Positions 21,482 through 33,569 of a stretch of DNA of 64,000 nt are shown here, piece after piece. The position numbers and the translations under genes are program-made. Source of the stretch: Oegoconia quadripuncta (taxonomy: Eukaryota > Arthropoda > Insecta > Lepidoptera > Autostichidae). The notes beneath the pieces were generated by a model, which was given only the letters and a program-made list of their open reading frames with translations, had not been told where the DNA came from and ran no database searches. The stretch covers positions 27,408,618-27,472,617 of the forward strand of contig OX438747.1 of assembly GCA_949316235.1 (NCBI GenBank), read 5' to 3'. The stretch's first letter is position 1. Each line of letters begins with the position of its first letter.

Positions 21482-21655
21482 ATGAGAGCGGCAAACGAGC
21501 ATGCGGGTCACCTGATGGAAAGTAATCACCGCCGCCCATGGACACCCGCAACACCAAAAGGGTCACAGATGCGTTGCCGGCCTTTGAGGAAGGTGTAGGC
21601 TCGCTTCTTGAAGGTTCCAATGTCGTACTCGTTCGGGAATACCGCTGCCGGAGTT
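21482..21655 (-). mobile_element. L-a LINE fragment
   Basis: Lacks the poly(T) end; covers GAGAGCGGCAAACGAGCATG to AATACCGCTGCCGG. Confidence 0.65.
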
Positions 21656-21869
21656 CGATGTAGAAGGGACCAAGAGCGTTATCAATGATAGGAAGTACAG
21701 AAAAACTATTCACCATTTCAAATTGCAAATACTTGCAACGATACAGTGCAAACTAGCGTTGCGGGTATTTACACCTTATTATAAACTGGCCTCTGACTAA
21801 ATTAATTAATTAATTGATGAAATGGATTGATTAATTAATTATAATCTTTTATTTCTTTTAATTTAGTTT

Positions 21870-21995
21870 CCTTACCTACTAGATTGTATGGTATATCTGA
21901 GATGCCCCGTGCGACAGGGCTGAACCTGTGCGGGACTCAAAAGGCCTCACTGATTGATGAGCAATAAAGTATTTTTATTTTTTATTTTTTTTATT
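21870..21995 (+). mobile_element. LINE 3' end, unclassified
   Basis: CCGTGCGACAGGGCTGAACC, then GAGCAATAAAG and a TATTTTTTATTTTT tail. Confidence 0.4.
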
Positions 21996-22007
21996 TCAGA
22001 CGTCTAA

Positions 22008-22095
22008 GGCCCGTATTAATAAATCGAAAATGTTTGCTGAACCGATTTGATGAAATCTTCCACGCGGACGAAGTCGCGGGCGGAAAGCTAGTATA
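22008..22095 (+). mobile_element. MITE left end joined to Helitron-like 3' end
   Basis: CTAAGGCCCGTATTAATAAA (as at 12969) runs into TTCCACGCGGACGAAGTCGC, GGGCGGAAAGCTAGT. Confidence 0.5.
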
Positions 22096-22204
22096 AACCT
22101 AAATATACCACGATAGATGATAAAGGTAATGCTCTTTTAACCTTTCAATTATTTATTTTATTTACATCAAAAAGTATATTTATCAATACTTTTCTCTAAG
22201 CACA

Positions 22205-22210
22205 TTTATT
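22205..22210 (-). promoter_or_regulatory. Urm1 polyadenylation signal
   Basis: AATAAA on the minus strand begins only 4 nt after the Urm1 stop codon (22215-22217), implying a very short 3' UTR. Confidence 0.6.
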
Positions 22211-22214
22211 CATT

Positions 22215-22343
22215 TCATCCTCCATGAAGAGTTGATATGAACATAATCGTATCTTTATTCTCGAGTTGGTAATCCAGTTCACCTGAGAGCTCCCAATCTG
22301 CATCATTTATTAGGACTAGGATACCAGGTCTTACCGACTCCCC
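22215..22343 (-). CDS. Urm1: Urm1 exon 2
   Basis: Acceptor TTATTTCAG|GGGGAG; 42 codons plus TGA. Encodes [20 protein letters not shown] through the C-terminal Gly-Gly. A Ser stands where many orthologues have Leu in the WELLGEL motif. Confidence 0.96.
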   Translation of the reverse strand, partial: GESVRPGILVLINDADWELSGELDYQLENKDTIMFISTLHGG

Positions 22344-24105
22344 CTGAAATAACGAAGAACATATTTACAAAAATAAAATTATTATTAATATAGACGAGCA
22401 GCTCAGATTGCTCATCGGAGCTATAGCTGGCCATGCACTATTAAACAAACACTTGTTTACTCTAGGTCTTACAGACAGCCCCCTGCAGAGCGTGCATGGA
22501 GGCAGAAGAAACAGCCGCACACGTCATCCTAGGATGTCCAGGTCCAACCCATCACGCAAAAGAGGCGCAAGCTGCGTCGAGTTGCGGAAATTAAGTCCGC
22601 TATAACCTATAACCTAGGCGAGCAGCAGATGCCGATGTGCCTATATCCAAGCTGGTGTATTGGCGTACACTTGGAGAACAAAATGATAAAGTCACAATTT
22701 TGAATGAATAACAAACAAACATATTCTTTATTGTACAACAATAAGAAGCATAAAAAGAAATAAGAAAAAGGGGATAGTACAATTTGGCGGCCTTATCACT
22801 AAAAGCGTTTAAAGCAAGGATGTCAAACATGCGGCCCTTTGCACGTTTTTCTACGCCCTAATCCAATTTTAAGAACAGACTCCTGATGCGGCCCGCGAGC
22901 GTGTCTCAATAATATTTTTCAATTCAAAAAGCGCGCTAGCGATGCTCTCCCGGCGGAGCAAGCGCAGGGAACGATCGGTAAAATTCGGTTGTGTTTGTAG
23001 AATTACTCGTCAAATAGAAAATTTATTAAAAGACAAAAATGTCAAATAGGTATCTGGAAAAAGATTGTAATTAATTTTTCTATATTTTTACTTTTAATTA
23101 AGTACTGAATAAGTAAATAAACATTTACCGTCCATTTCGGTATCACTATATACCTAGTTTTATTTATCTTTATGGCCAACCATAAAGTTTGCGGCCCACT
23201 GATTCTATGATTTATATGAATTTGGCCCATCGATGATTTTGAGTTTGACATGGCTGGTTTAAAGAATAGTCCATGGTTTCCGACTTTGTTCCCTTTCAAC
23301 CACTTGTCAAGTCTGTTTTTAAAACTGTTCACGGAGGGGGCATCAACAACCTCTTGAGGAAGTGATTCCAAATGCTCGCAACTCTGTTATTGATCGTGTG
23401 AAGGCCGACGTTGATGTTTGGTGATCATTTTTATATAATGTATATGCATAGTATGTCAACCATATGGTATCCACAATTTAAGCATAGTTACTTATACTGT
23501 GGAACTATTTGGCGCTGTGTGTCCAAGGATATTTATTTTTTAATCGCCTCCATAGCTCAATATAAACAACATAAGGTTTACGTTTCGGATGTGGGGGGTT
23601 CGATCCCCAGCGGGGTACATGTTTAAGTACTCGGTTTGGTTGGTGGTAGGTCATTCTAAATGTTCGCCTGGCTACCACCATCTTATCTAAATCTGCCACC
23701 AAACAGCAATTTTAATAGCTGTGAAATAGTGTTTCGGTTGTCAGAGATAAGATAGCTAGTCCCCCAAATATGGGGTTTCCGTGTCAGTACGCTTCCACCT
23801 TCGCTTAACATCAGGTGTGATTGAAGTCAAGTGCTAACCCTTTGTGAATAAAAAAAATAATTTAAGACACATTTTATTTTTCGTCATGTTAAGATTTATG
23901 ATACCTGTAAGAAAAGCTCTGGCCTCTCTCTCAGCAAATTATCCTTTATCCATACAAGCAGCTCCCTTATGGTCCACCTCTCCCGGCCAATATCTGGTAA
24001 ATACTTTTTCAGTGCTGGCAACTCTACTTCTCGTTTCTTTATCTTGTCAAATAGCAACTCTGCACCACCTCCAAATTGGAGATTAATTATTAGGGACTCT
24101 GCCAT
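22215..24105 (-). CDS. Urm1: Ubiquitin-related modifier 1 (URM1)
   Basis: Two exons, 24105-23905 and 22343-22215, join in phase 0 to give 109 aa. URM1 is a ubiquitin-fold protein that is thiocarboxylated at its C-terminal glycine; it carries sulfur for 2-thiolation of tRNA wobble uridine and can also be conjugated to proteins. Seen here: the early [14 protein letters not shown] motif, [31 protein letters not shown], and the invariant STLHGG at the terminus (residues 104-109). Against the usual 100-odd residues it has a slightly long loop at about 30-42 ([14 protein letters not shown]), which lies between two beta strands of the fold. The 1.56-kb intron is mostly LINE, hAT and SINE sequence. 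The start is the only in-frame Met. The intact Gly-Gly and open frame argue for a working gene. Confidence 0.96.
22395..22612 (+). mobile_element. L-e LINE fragment, internally deleted
   Basis: Reads [20 protein letters not shown] and LTDSPLQS, the sequence that follows the RNase H domain in some LINEs, then jumps to the 3' segment [14 protein letters not shown]. It lies in the Urm1 intron. Compare 49450-49835. Confidence 0.65.
22683..22806 (-). mobile_element. L-d LINE 3' end, part 1
   Basis: AACAAACAAACATATTCTTT tail, ATTTGGCGGCCTTATCACTA. It is interrupted at 22807 by the hAT element and continues at 23257. Confidence 0.65.
22815..23256. mobile_element. hAT MITE with 8-bp target duplication
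   Basis: 442 bp. Ends CAAGGATGTCAAAC and inverse CAGCCATGTCAAAC. The flanks are identical 8-mers GTTTAAAG (22807-22814, 23257-23264), the hallmark of hAT insertion. No transposase remains. Confidence 0.88.
23257..23380 (-). mobile_element. L-d LINE coding tail, part 2
   Basis: Minus strand reads [28 protein letters not shown]: the C-terminal end of a LINE reverse transcriptase protein. Shows the host copy that the hAT element entered. Confidence 0.65.
23450..23540 (+). mobile_element. SINE-B 3' fragment
   Basis: TCAACCATATGGTATCCACA to GGCGCTGTGTGTCCAAGGAT. Confidence 0.6.
23545..23860 (+). mobile_element. SINE-A copy
   Basis: CGCCTCCATAGCTCAATATA head; ends TTTGTGAATAAAAAAAATAA, only about 40 bp from the Urm1 exon 1 donor. 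Confidence 0.8.
23905..24105 (-). CDS. Urm1: Urm1 exon 1
   Basis: 67 codons from ATG at 24105; donor CTTACAG|GTATCA on the minus strand. Encodes the N-terminal two thirds of the ubiquitin-like fold. Confidence 0.93.
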
Positions 24106-24184
24106 TATTTATGAATATATCTGTAACAATTATAAATATATAAAGCATTGATTTCTGTCATAAAATAATTATATCCTTAAAATA

Positions 24185-24425
24185 TCCTTAAGACATACAC
24201 ACAGCGCCATCTAGTTCCACAGTAAACAACTTGTAAGTAAAGCTTGTGTTTTAGATAGCAGATAGTTTGTTTGTATTTATATGCTTATTATAAATGAAAA
24301 ACATCCATAACTCGGGAACACATGTCCGTATTCATTATACAAACATATGCCCCTAGCGGGATTCGAACCCCGTGACGTTTTGGTATAGCAGCAGTTTCTA
24401 GCCACTACACCAAACAGGTCGTCTA
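24185..24425 (-). mobile_element. SINE-B copy
   Basis: ACACACAGCGCCATCTAGTT to CCAAACAGGTCGTC, near full length. It lies about 80 bp upstream of the Urm1 start codon. Confidence 0.8.
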
Positions 24426-25834
24426 AATTCTAGTGATACTGTAAATTGTATCTTTTGCAACTTGACATTGAAATTTGTGACATTTGTAATTGTTGTTTTT
24501 AAAATACACAGAGTAGCTATACAACCAGCCATTATTTGTCCTCTACAAGCAGCATTTAAACCGACAAGGTTAGGTATTTCTTAGGTACTATTAGGTACTT
24601 CCAAAAGCAGAATTTATTAATAATAATATATTTATATCGTAATCGTCCTATTGTATGAAAATAATTCAAACGAGTTTCCTTCATTTGTCAGAATGAAGGA
24701 GTATTCATTTGGCAGGTAAACTAATACAGGCAGGCAAGATACATTTTTATGTAGTTTAAAAATGTATTCAGATTTAGAATGTTGTAAAAAACGTTATGTC
24801 AATTTGAGTGCCTATTACTGTTTATAATTATCTTTATTATTTTGAATATACCTATTTATCTATGTGATTGTATAGTGTTCTTATATATATATATTTTTTT
24901 TTCATATATACATTTTATGGCAATCAGTCGTCTTTAATGCGACAACCATTACTGCCAGTGTCCGGTTGTGCGGATAAAACGTTGGGTGAGGTTGACCAGT
25001 AAGAAATCTGAGCCAAACTATTGGTCTGTGTCCTGTTTGAGCCACCTAAAACAAAAAGGACGAACACAAATATACATAAAGTAAAACAACACAAAGACTT
25101 CACAAATACGGTATTAAATATTATAGTTTAATATTATATGTAGAAATATATTTAGATAAAATATTAACAAACGTGGAATTTGTATATTTATAACAATAGG
25201 GATTTCATGTTAATGGGCCTGGGGATATCAGGGGGGAGAATATCATACAAAGAAACTGATTGATTAGGGCAGTTAAAGAATATGTGGTCTGTGGATCCTT
25301 CCTCAAGGATAGTGTTCTTATTAGTTTCTAAATTCGAGTATCGGTGGTTATCACTACCTTTATCTCCAATAATACTTACTTATTTCTTATCTATATAGGA
25401 CGAAAGAAAACTCGTTTGAATAAGTTATCACAAGCAAATAAGCCAAACCTAACCATAACAAATCAATAAAAATTAGTTTTTGGAACAAAATAGCAAAACA
25501 AACTTTTTTCAGGTTATATCTTTTGAATATTTTTTTTTCGTTTATACACTCATCTCGGAGAAGGCAAAGGAATATAGCCCATACAGCCATGTCTTATTTC
25601 TTTTATTTCTTCCATTTATTAGTCACAGTCAAAACAAGTTATTCCGCGTATACTTGGCGTATACTGAGTCTAGTCACGGTCAAATCATTCTTCCGTAAAG
25701 TGGCTGAATGCTTTACGAAAGATTTTTGCGGTTTCTTGTGGGAACCCAAAAGTTTCGTTACGCACTTTTTGACACTTTCTTTCACTTGCACACCATCACT
25801 CTGACTTTTGCTGCACAACATTTTGCCAATATGA
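24426..25834. other. No confirmed gene
   Basis: Intergenic between Urm1 and the solo LTR. 24944-25080 and 25200-25370 look like decayed repeats of unknown class. Overlapping ORFs at 25480-25926 and on the minus strand at 25639-25998 have no recognisable domain. Confidence 0.4.
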
Positions 25835-26026
25835 AGTTTGTGACGAAGCGCGCTCCACCCGGACCGCATCTTCATCCCACGGGAAAAGCGGTCGGCAAGA
25901 TCAAGGAAGAATCGCTTCGTACTTAGGCGCGCCCCCCACCTCGAACCGCAGAGCCGCATCGTATGACTAGTGACGTCGGCGCGTACCCCCCACCTCATAC
26001 CTCATACCTCGTACCTCCGCGTTTGA

Positions 26027-26033
26027 TATAAAA
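26027..26033 (+). promoter_or_regulatory. TATA box in the LTR
   Basis: TATAAAA preceded by GTTTGA, about 30 bp upstream of TCACCGGCACTCG. Typical spacing for an LTR promoter; whether it fires is unknown. Confidence 0.55.
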
Positions 26034-26112
26034 GCTGGGCTGCCATCCGCTCACCGGCACTCGTGTTAGCGCTCTCGATTGGGAAGGTTGACACGAGTGC
26101 CCAAACTCCTCC

Positions 26113-26420
26113 TTGGCGATACCTGGGCGAATATCCAGGTCGCGAAGGCTTCCTCATCCCTCCGATCACCCCTTGGCGTTACCTGGGCGTATATCCAGGA
26201 CGCGAAGGATCCGTACCTCCGCAACCCCCTTGGCGTCACCTGGGCGTATATCCAGGACGCGAAGGCTCCGAACCCCTCTTGGCGTTCCCTGGGCGTATAT
26301 CCAGGACGCGAAGACCCCGTAACCCCCTTGGCGCTACCTGGGCGGATTTCCAGGGCGCGAAGGATTCCCGACTACCCCTAGGCGATACCTGGGCGGATTT
26401 CCAGGGCGTGTAGGTTTCCC
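26113..26420 (+). repeat. Six tandem repeats in the LTR
   Basis: Units of 49-60 bp built on TTGGCG..ACCTGGGCG.AT.TCCAGG.CGCGAAGG. Their translations give repeated YLG.YPGREG peptides in all three frames, which are artefacts. Confidence 0.9.
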
Positions 26421-26976
26421 GCCGTAGATATCTGACCCATAACCCCGCGCCCCAGCTTAGCGTAGACCCTAGCGTACATTGCGTAAACGATATTTAGATT
26501 TAGCGTCTACCCTCCGTTCTAATTGCGTAGTAATTAATCCGTCTTTAACCTGCCATTGTGCGTGTGCGATAAGTGCTAGACCTAAGTACACAATATTGGT
26601 AACTGATAATAAACCTAGCTTTGTGTGTCATACGTAGTGTGTTTCTATTGGCCAGATCCCTCTAGACATTCACCTACCAGTAGGATACTCACCCTCTTCA
26701 GCACCTTCAGTGCAAGAGGACGTCTCTCTCGTGCTCACGCAGGGCCTTGGTCACTACCACGACCAAAACCCTACGTTTCAAGTTTCAAAACTCTAAATGC
26801 ACAAATTATAAGACATAAAAACAAAAATGCAACATCACTCGCTGAGTACCCTGATTAGATCAAGCTTCATAAAAGTACGTATGGGCTAAGCACCCTTCGC
26901 ATACCCTAAAACACACTCCACCCACTCCACAGATTCCAAAAAATTCATATTAAAAAAATAATTGTCAAAATATTCA

Positions 26977-27000
26977 AAATGGCGGCGGATAATTTCTAAT
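26977..27000 (+). promoter_or_regulatory. YY1/Pho-like motif and 6-codon uORF
   Basis: AAAATGGCGGC matches the YY1/Pleiohomeotic core (AANATGGCGGC). The same ATG opens MAADNF-stop at 26980-27000, which ends 56 nt before the zinc-finger start codon. Confidence 0.45.
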
Positions 27001-27056
27001 ATTGTTTTGAAACCTGCATTATTTCTATTATTCCTGAAAGCTTACTGACTCCAACA

Positions 27057-27230
27057 ATGAGAACGTTTACAGCTGTTAAAATGGAGTCCAGTGACGCTGG
27101 CAGTAGTTTTCGCAACATGGAAGATGTCGAGTTACTGGCGTGTCGTGTATGTTTGGCGACCGACACAAAGTTGTGTAATTTACATGAATATCAGCTCGCT
27201 CAGAGCTTTGGTGACTTAACTGGGACCCCG
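27057..27230 (+). CDS. Zinc-finger gene exon 1
   Basis: 58 codons; donor ACCCCG|GTTAGT. First half of the ZAD, with CRVC at residues 29-32. Confidence 0.9.
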
Positions 27231-30200
27231 GTTAGTGTATTTACATTAATTGACCTAAATTACAAAAGTCCCAAGTGTTTTAGAAATTTTTCTATGCTTG
27301 TTTCTATGCTACAATATTGCCGACAACGATGTGGAGGAACTCTTCTCTTGGTTGGAAGTGTAGAAAAGACATATCAGATAGGACATGCTGCAGGAAGCTT
27401 GCTTGGAAAACGCTAGCTAGCAAGGTGGGTTGGAACAGAACCCACTCGCATAATTTGAAATAAGAGAAGCCTTCAATGTTAGATTCTGGGCACATTCTGG
27501 ACCTCAAGAATTTGATGTTTTTGCCATTGATTTGCTAACAAGAAGAATGTTAGGTTTTTTTGTTCATATCTTTATCCCAAATAAAGAGGTAGTCAGTCAG
27601 AGGGTGGTCAGAGGTATCCCAAACAGCTTGTGTGTAAATTTGTTTGAATCTTTACTCTGTTGTTTTATTTTTTTTTATGCACAACGGGTTGGTACCAGAC
27701 CTCAATGACACCTGATGTTAAGTGAAGATGAGGTCTAAGCACACTGACCCGGATTTAGATACGATGGTGGTAGCTAGCCAGGTGGACATTTAAAATGTCC
27801 TACCACCAACCAAACCGAGTACTCATCACGTATCCAGCTGGGGATAGAACCAGCTACCTCCGAATCGCAAACTCAATGTTGTTTACATTGAGCCACTGAG
27901 GTGGTTGTTACAGTTTATTTCATGTTTTTCTTTAAAAAAAACGGGTAATTAAATAAATTGGTATGAAAATTGGATGTTCTATGGCACGTTTCTAAGCCCA
28001 TTCTAATAAAAATAGTAGTTGGAATTCTATGCCTATACTCCCATCCAAAAAGAAAAAAAATCTCTTTGGAAATACAGACTAGATATCATAGCTAACAGAG
28101 AACAAGTACAAACACAGTCCAAAGGAATTGGAACTCTATAATCATACTAATTGAGAGTTGAAAGTCAAGTGTTCATTGGCACCGATCGGTGTCCGTGTGT
28201 GTCTATGTAGTCATTGGCAGAATTTATTGTGCTAGAAGAACACAATATAAAAAGCCATATTTTAATGTTAATGTAATGTGTCCAGTACGAAGTCTAAAAG
28301 CAGTTACAATATCGCATCTGTTCATATTGACTCAATTAAACCATGGGAACCAGCACGAAATACGAATGGTCTTGCACAAGATTCCTTTCATCAGTGATCA
28401 TTAATCGAAGTATATTGTCCACAATTTTGCGATATACAGCAATTCTGAGAAGTTTGGTAAGCAATGAAGATGAATATCGCAAATGGTTACTTCCTTCGCC
28501 AATATGATTACATGTTCAATACCCTCCAATCCAATATGTGCAGGCATCCACTGGAGCACCACATCTTTCTTTTCTTGGGACGATATTAAAATCATTTCCA
28601 AGGAGAAAGCATAATTTAATACCTCTTCATTTATCCTATTTCCAGGTATTATCAACAGATGGTTTGCCGCAGCACATTTGCAATGTATGTGGTATGCTGC
28701 TCTTGAAATCCTCTGCCTTCAGGACCAAGTGTAGGCAGACTCACGTATTCCTGCAGGATGCACGGAAGCAAACTCCTCAGGTACCTTACTATTAACACAT
28801 TTAAAGACATTACCAAATACCTGAAGTTTCATTGTTACAACATCGAAATATAAATAAAAACTCGGAAAGAGCCAGGAAGTCATTCAGTTTTGTGATCTCA
28901 TCGGTGTCTCGTTAAGTGTAGCGATTAAGATAGCGATACGATGGGACTGCCATACAAAATTTGTAATGTATGATGTATCATGGAGCTTTTTTTGTACTGC
29001 GTTACCTTTACCTTAGTTTCATGCAGTCCCTGAATAGACTGATTGGGTGTTGGTAGGTGCAGAAAATTCAGGAAGATGTGGGGCTTCTCTAATGATGACA
29101 ACTGCGACTGTGGCAGCACGTAATAGAGCTATCAACGTTGCTACTATTTGGGCCAAACTACTTTAGGTCAGCATAACTTTAGCCACTCGAAAAGAAGAAC
29201 ACTTCGTCAATTAATCAAATACGTTTTACTGTTTAAGTAAGGACGGTATATTTAAATATCTTTGAGAAACTACAAATTAGGCGACCTTATAGCCAACAGC
29301 GATCTGTCAATTAAGCGATCAATGTTTTCCTTTTACAGATAACCGCATCATACATACGTAACATAGATCGTTCCAACTTCCAAATACCCTTAATAACAAC
29401 CAATGTACTAACAGTTGACTTCACACCCAATGAAGAGAAGAAGGATACTGACGTTGATATAATAAAAGAAGAACTCGTCGAGAGTCCAGTTTTTTACGAT
29501 GATGTCCCATTGAACAATGACTTTGACGAGGATTTCTCATCTACAATATTTGTTACTGAAATCGAAGCAGCACAGAAGATGGAAAACGATGTAACTGAGG
29601 ATATTAAAGTGGAAAATGAGCTTATGAGTAATATAGAGCCGTACTCATTTAGGAATAAGCGTAAAAATAAAGATGTTGGAGAAGATAAGAGATGTGTAAA
29701 GAAAAAAAAATCGCCAACGAAAAAGTTAAAAAAGGTATGTCTATTATTCTTTCTCTATAAAAACGATGGCTTGTTAATATTTAACGCTTTAACGACACTG
29801 TGTGTATGTTCAGTATTTTGTTGGGTGTATCTCATTAATGCGTGGTTGGATTTGAGTTTTTAATCCTGTCTGGGTTCTTTTATATTTAAAGACTAGATGA
29901 GGGGATTTCTTGGCTATATTTGATGAAAATCGGTTAAGTCGTTTCGAAGGTGTTTAGCCTTTAACACAGTTTTTTGGTGTATTTTGAGGCATTCAAAATC
30001 TAAGCTTTTATTTATACAACACAACATTAAGTCAACCTGAACACAATAATGCTATTAACATATCTGCTTGGCGGTAGATTTAGATAAGATGGTGGTAGCT
30101 AGCCAGGCAGACATTTTAAAATGTCCTACCACCAACCAAACCGAGTACTTAAACATGTACTCCGCTGGGGATCGAAGCCGCGACCCCCGAATCGTAAACC

Positions 30201-33200
30201 CAATGTTGTTTACATTGAAGCCACGGAGGTGGTCATTCATATTGATTCATACTGATATAAACAGAAAATATTATAAACATTTGTGCTAAAAGAGAAAGTT
30301 GTTTCTTATTAATTAAGCAAATTTTATCATTCTGCGTACCTTGTGACAAAACGTTGTGCACGCCACTGCTGTAGATGACAAAAATCTAAATCAAAATCGT
30401 TTTATTTCGTAAGTTACAAGAATAACATTTGAAATCGTCATGACATACAGTTATCGCTCATTCACTAGGCAGTCTCGCCAGAGAAGAACGAGCAAGAAAC
30501 TCAGGGGTTGATCTTTTTAAATAAGTTAATCCAAATATAATTTGAAATAATTGTAAAATTTATGTTTCGACAAAGAAAAATAAGAATAAAATATACTGGA
30601 TATTGCCGAGCGGTTCATGTCCACGCATTCTTATCAACCAGATAGTCAGAAATTTTATAATAGCCTTTGGCACATAGTTTCCGTTTAATGGTTGTTTTAA
30701 ATTTATTTAAAGGCAAATTTTGAATGGCATTCGGAACCTTATTGTAAAAGCTTATACATTGTCCCTTGAATGACTTAGTGACTTTGTTATGGACAGCAAG
30801 TTAATTTTTTCCGAAACAAATGCAGATTCTTTCTTACGTACATGAAGTTTTCATAAATATATTGCGATGTCTGTATGAGAACTCATTCTGTTTCATGTTT
30901 TAGCTGAAAAGAGAAATAGAAGCACCACCTCCAATAGAAATAGAAGAGGAAGAAGAAATGGAGAAACCACCAGCTAAGAAGAAGAGGATGTATAACAGGA
31001 AGACAGAGGAGGACTTTGAGAGCTTCTCAAAGATGTTTAATGTTGAGGTTGTGTTCCTGACGAGAGAACAGCAGATGGCAGAATTGCAGGTAAGGCCAGG
31101 AATAAAGAACAGCTTTGTTATGTCATGGTCTAATGTTCAATGCAAAATTAACACATTCATTGATAATTTTCTCTTCTGATAACATGGGTGAATGTAGCGG
31201 TTGTAGTTCCCCAAATATTTGAGTTTCTGGGTCAGTATGCTTCCACCTTCTGCCTCATCTTCACTTAACATCAGGTGTGATTGAGGTCAAGTGCTAACGA
31301 GTTGTGCATAAAAAAAAACATGAACTGCAAGTTTATCTTTAATATCTTGTGTTGACATCATGTTTATCACTATTTTTCCTCATGCTCATATATATTTGTG
31401 TAGTTTATCAACCATCCGATATCCATAATACAAGCCTAGTTGCTTAGTGTGGAACTAGATGGCGCTATGTGTATGTGCAAACATATTTATGTATTTATTC
31501 TTAATTTCATTTGGTATAAACTTTATCGACTTTTAAACATTGAGACATTTTAAAAATTACATATGACTCTACAGATTTAATATAAAAGAGGCAACAAGAA
31601 TTATTTAATTTCATACAGTAACACACTAATCATTAATATAATTTAATTTCCATATTTCAATTCTGATTTTTCTTTGTTTTAATTTTTTAATTGACATTTG
31701 AATTCACAATTGTTATTTTAAATGTTCAATGTCTACCACTGTTTATTAACGTAGTTATAGGTGACTGTACTAACGAAGATGGACCTTATTGTCTGGAAAA
31801 ATAAATGATTTATTATTATCATTAATGAAGTATTGGGTCTTTACAATACAGTACAAATATACTTTATTACACAACAGATAAGAAAATACAGTTTCAGAAA
31901 AGCGGTAAGAATAGAATGTACAATTTGGCAACCTTTGGGTATAAGGACAGTACATTTAAAAAATGGGTAGGTTGTGCGGTATTAAATAGGGATACAGATA
32001 CAAACTACGTGAATAAATTTCATATATTACATGAAACCTACCTATGAAATTGGAGTTTTATTTCTTCGTTAATCAATTCCTGCGATTTTCAAAGCTATAT
32101 CCAAATTTGTTTTTTATTTGGGAAATGGAATATTATTTCAAGGTTTCACATGAAATATTTTTTAATTTCTGGGCTAAATCACTTAATAGAAAAAATTTGA
32201 ACAGAGCTCTTTTCATGTGCTTCCATAATCATTTCTTAGATTTGCTGAAACTTTTATAAAGCGGTTACTTTTAAAAATTAACGCTGCCTATACTTAACTT
32301 AATGTTGTCCGATAATACACACAAAGTTTAGCTAAATTTGGATTTGCCGTTCCCAAAAAAAAACAAAACAAAAATGTTTGTATGGAGAAAACAGTATCAA
32401 TGAAATTCTTCATACAAAACGCCAATTTCATAGGTAAGGACCTAATATATCTCGAGCTTACCGATGTCTGATTCATTTATTTATTTATTTATTGTAATTT
32501 CAGGCAAGGAAGGAGTCAGATGATTATATTAGTGCGAGGTTCCAATGCGAGGAGTGCTACAAATGCTTTATGAAGGAGAGTGCTTACAAGAAGCATATGG
32601 CGTGGCATGACCCGGTGAGAATATACATTTACATTAAAAAAATTCGAGATATATTTAAGTCAAGCACCATACGCATAGGGGTTACTAATACATTAGTAAT
32701 TGATAAAATTAGTCTCGAGCTAGATTCAGTTACATGCCCGAAAAAAGCGTTAGATTTGAACTCTATTACATTTGAAATCATTAGAGAGTTAAGAAATAAG
32801 TTCAATGATCGGGTTGTCATATACACAAATGTCTCAAGGAGCGCTAATGGTCTCGGCGCAGCTGTATATGACCCAACAAAGCCTGATGGTCGGCAAACTA
32901 ATATGTTTAAAATTAGTAATAAATATATCTCCATTATATGTAAATAAACACTTTTTATAAATGAAAACATACATAAATCGGGTACACATGTCCGTGGTTA
33001 GCAATACCAAAAGGTCACTATACCAAAAGGTTGCGGGTTCGAATCCCGCTAGGGGCATATGTTTGTGTGATGAATACGGACATGTGTACCTGAGTTATGT
33101 ATGTTTACATTTATAATAAGTATTTATTTACAAAAAAATAATGTATTTATGTAGAATATCAACCATCTGGTATCCACAACACAAGCCTATAGTTGCTTAC

Positions 33201-33486
33201 TGTGGAACTAGATGGCGCTGTTTGTATGTCTAAGCATATTTATTTCTTATTTATTTATATATACATATGTCGAATTAAATGATTTGTTCAGCTGTATTTC
33301 GCGGCATGCGAACCCACTACAATCTACAATCCCGCTTCACACGTAAACACACTACGTCAGCCTACCCACACAGGCAGGCGCCCGCGCCGCTCGGTGGCAG
33401 GTTAACAAATGTACTGAACTACCGTACATACCAAATAAACATGCACACACACGCACGCACGCACGCACACACGCGCACACACACAC

Positions 33487-33569
<83 letters not shown>

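Larger units (their letters stand above)
25839..26780 (+). mobile_element. Probable solo LTR (Ty3/gypsy type)
   Basis: TGTGACGAAG ... CTACGTTTCA, 942 bp with TG/CA ends, flanked by AGTT on both sides (25835-25838, 26781-26784), a 4-bp duplication. It contains a TATA box (TATAAAA 26027-26033), a six-unit tandem repeat and AATAAA at 26608-26613, in the order expected for U3-R-U5. No internal retrotransposon region follows. Confidence 0.6.

Noticed and set aside
25639..25998. 119-codon minus-strand ORF (and plus ORFs opposite it)
   Set aside because: No recognisable domain, no splice partner, and it runs across the LTR edge.
26063..26413. Repeat protein YLG.YPGREG
   Set aside because: Similar peptides appear in all three frames of the LTR tandem repeat, so the frame is not selected.
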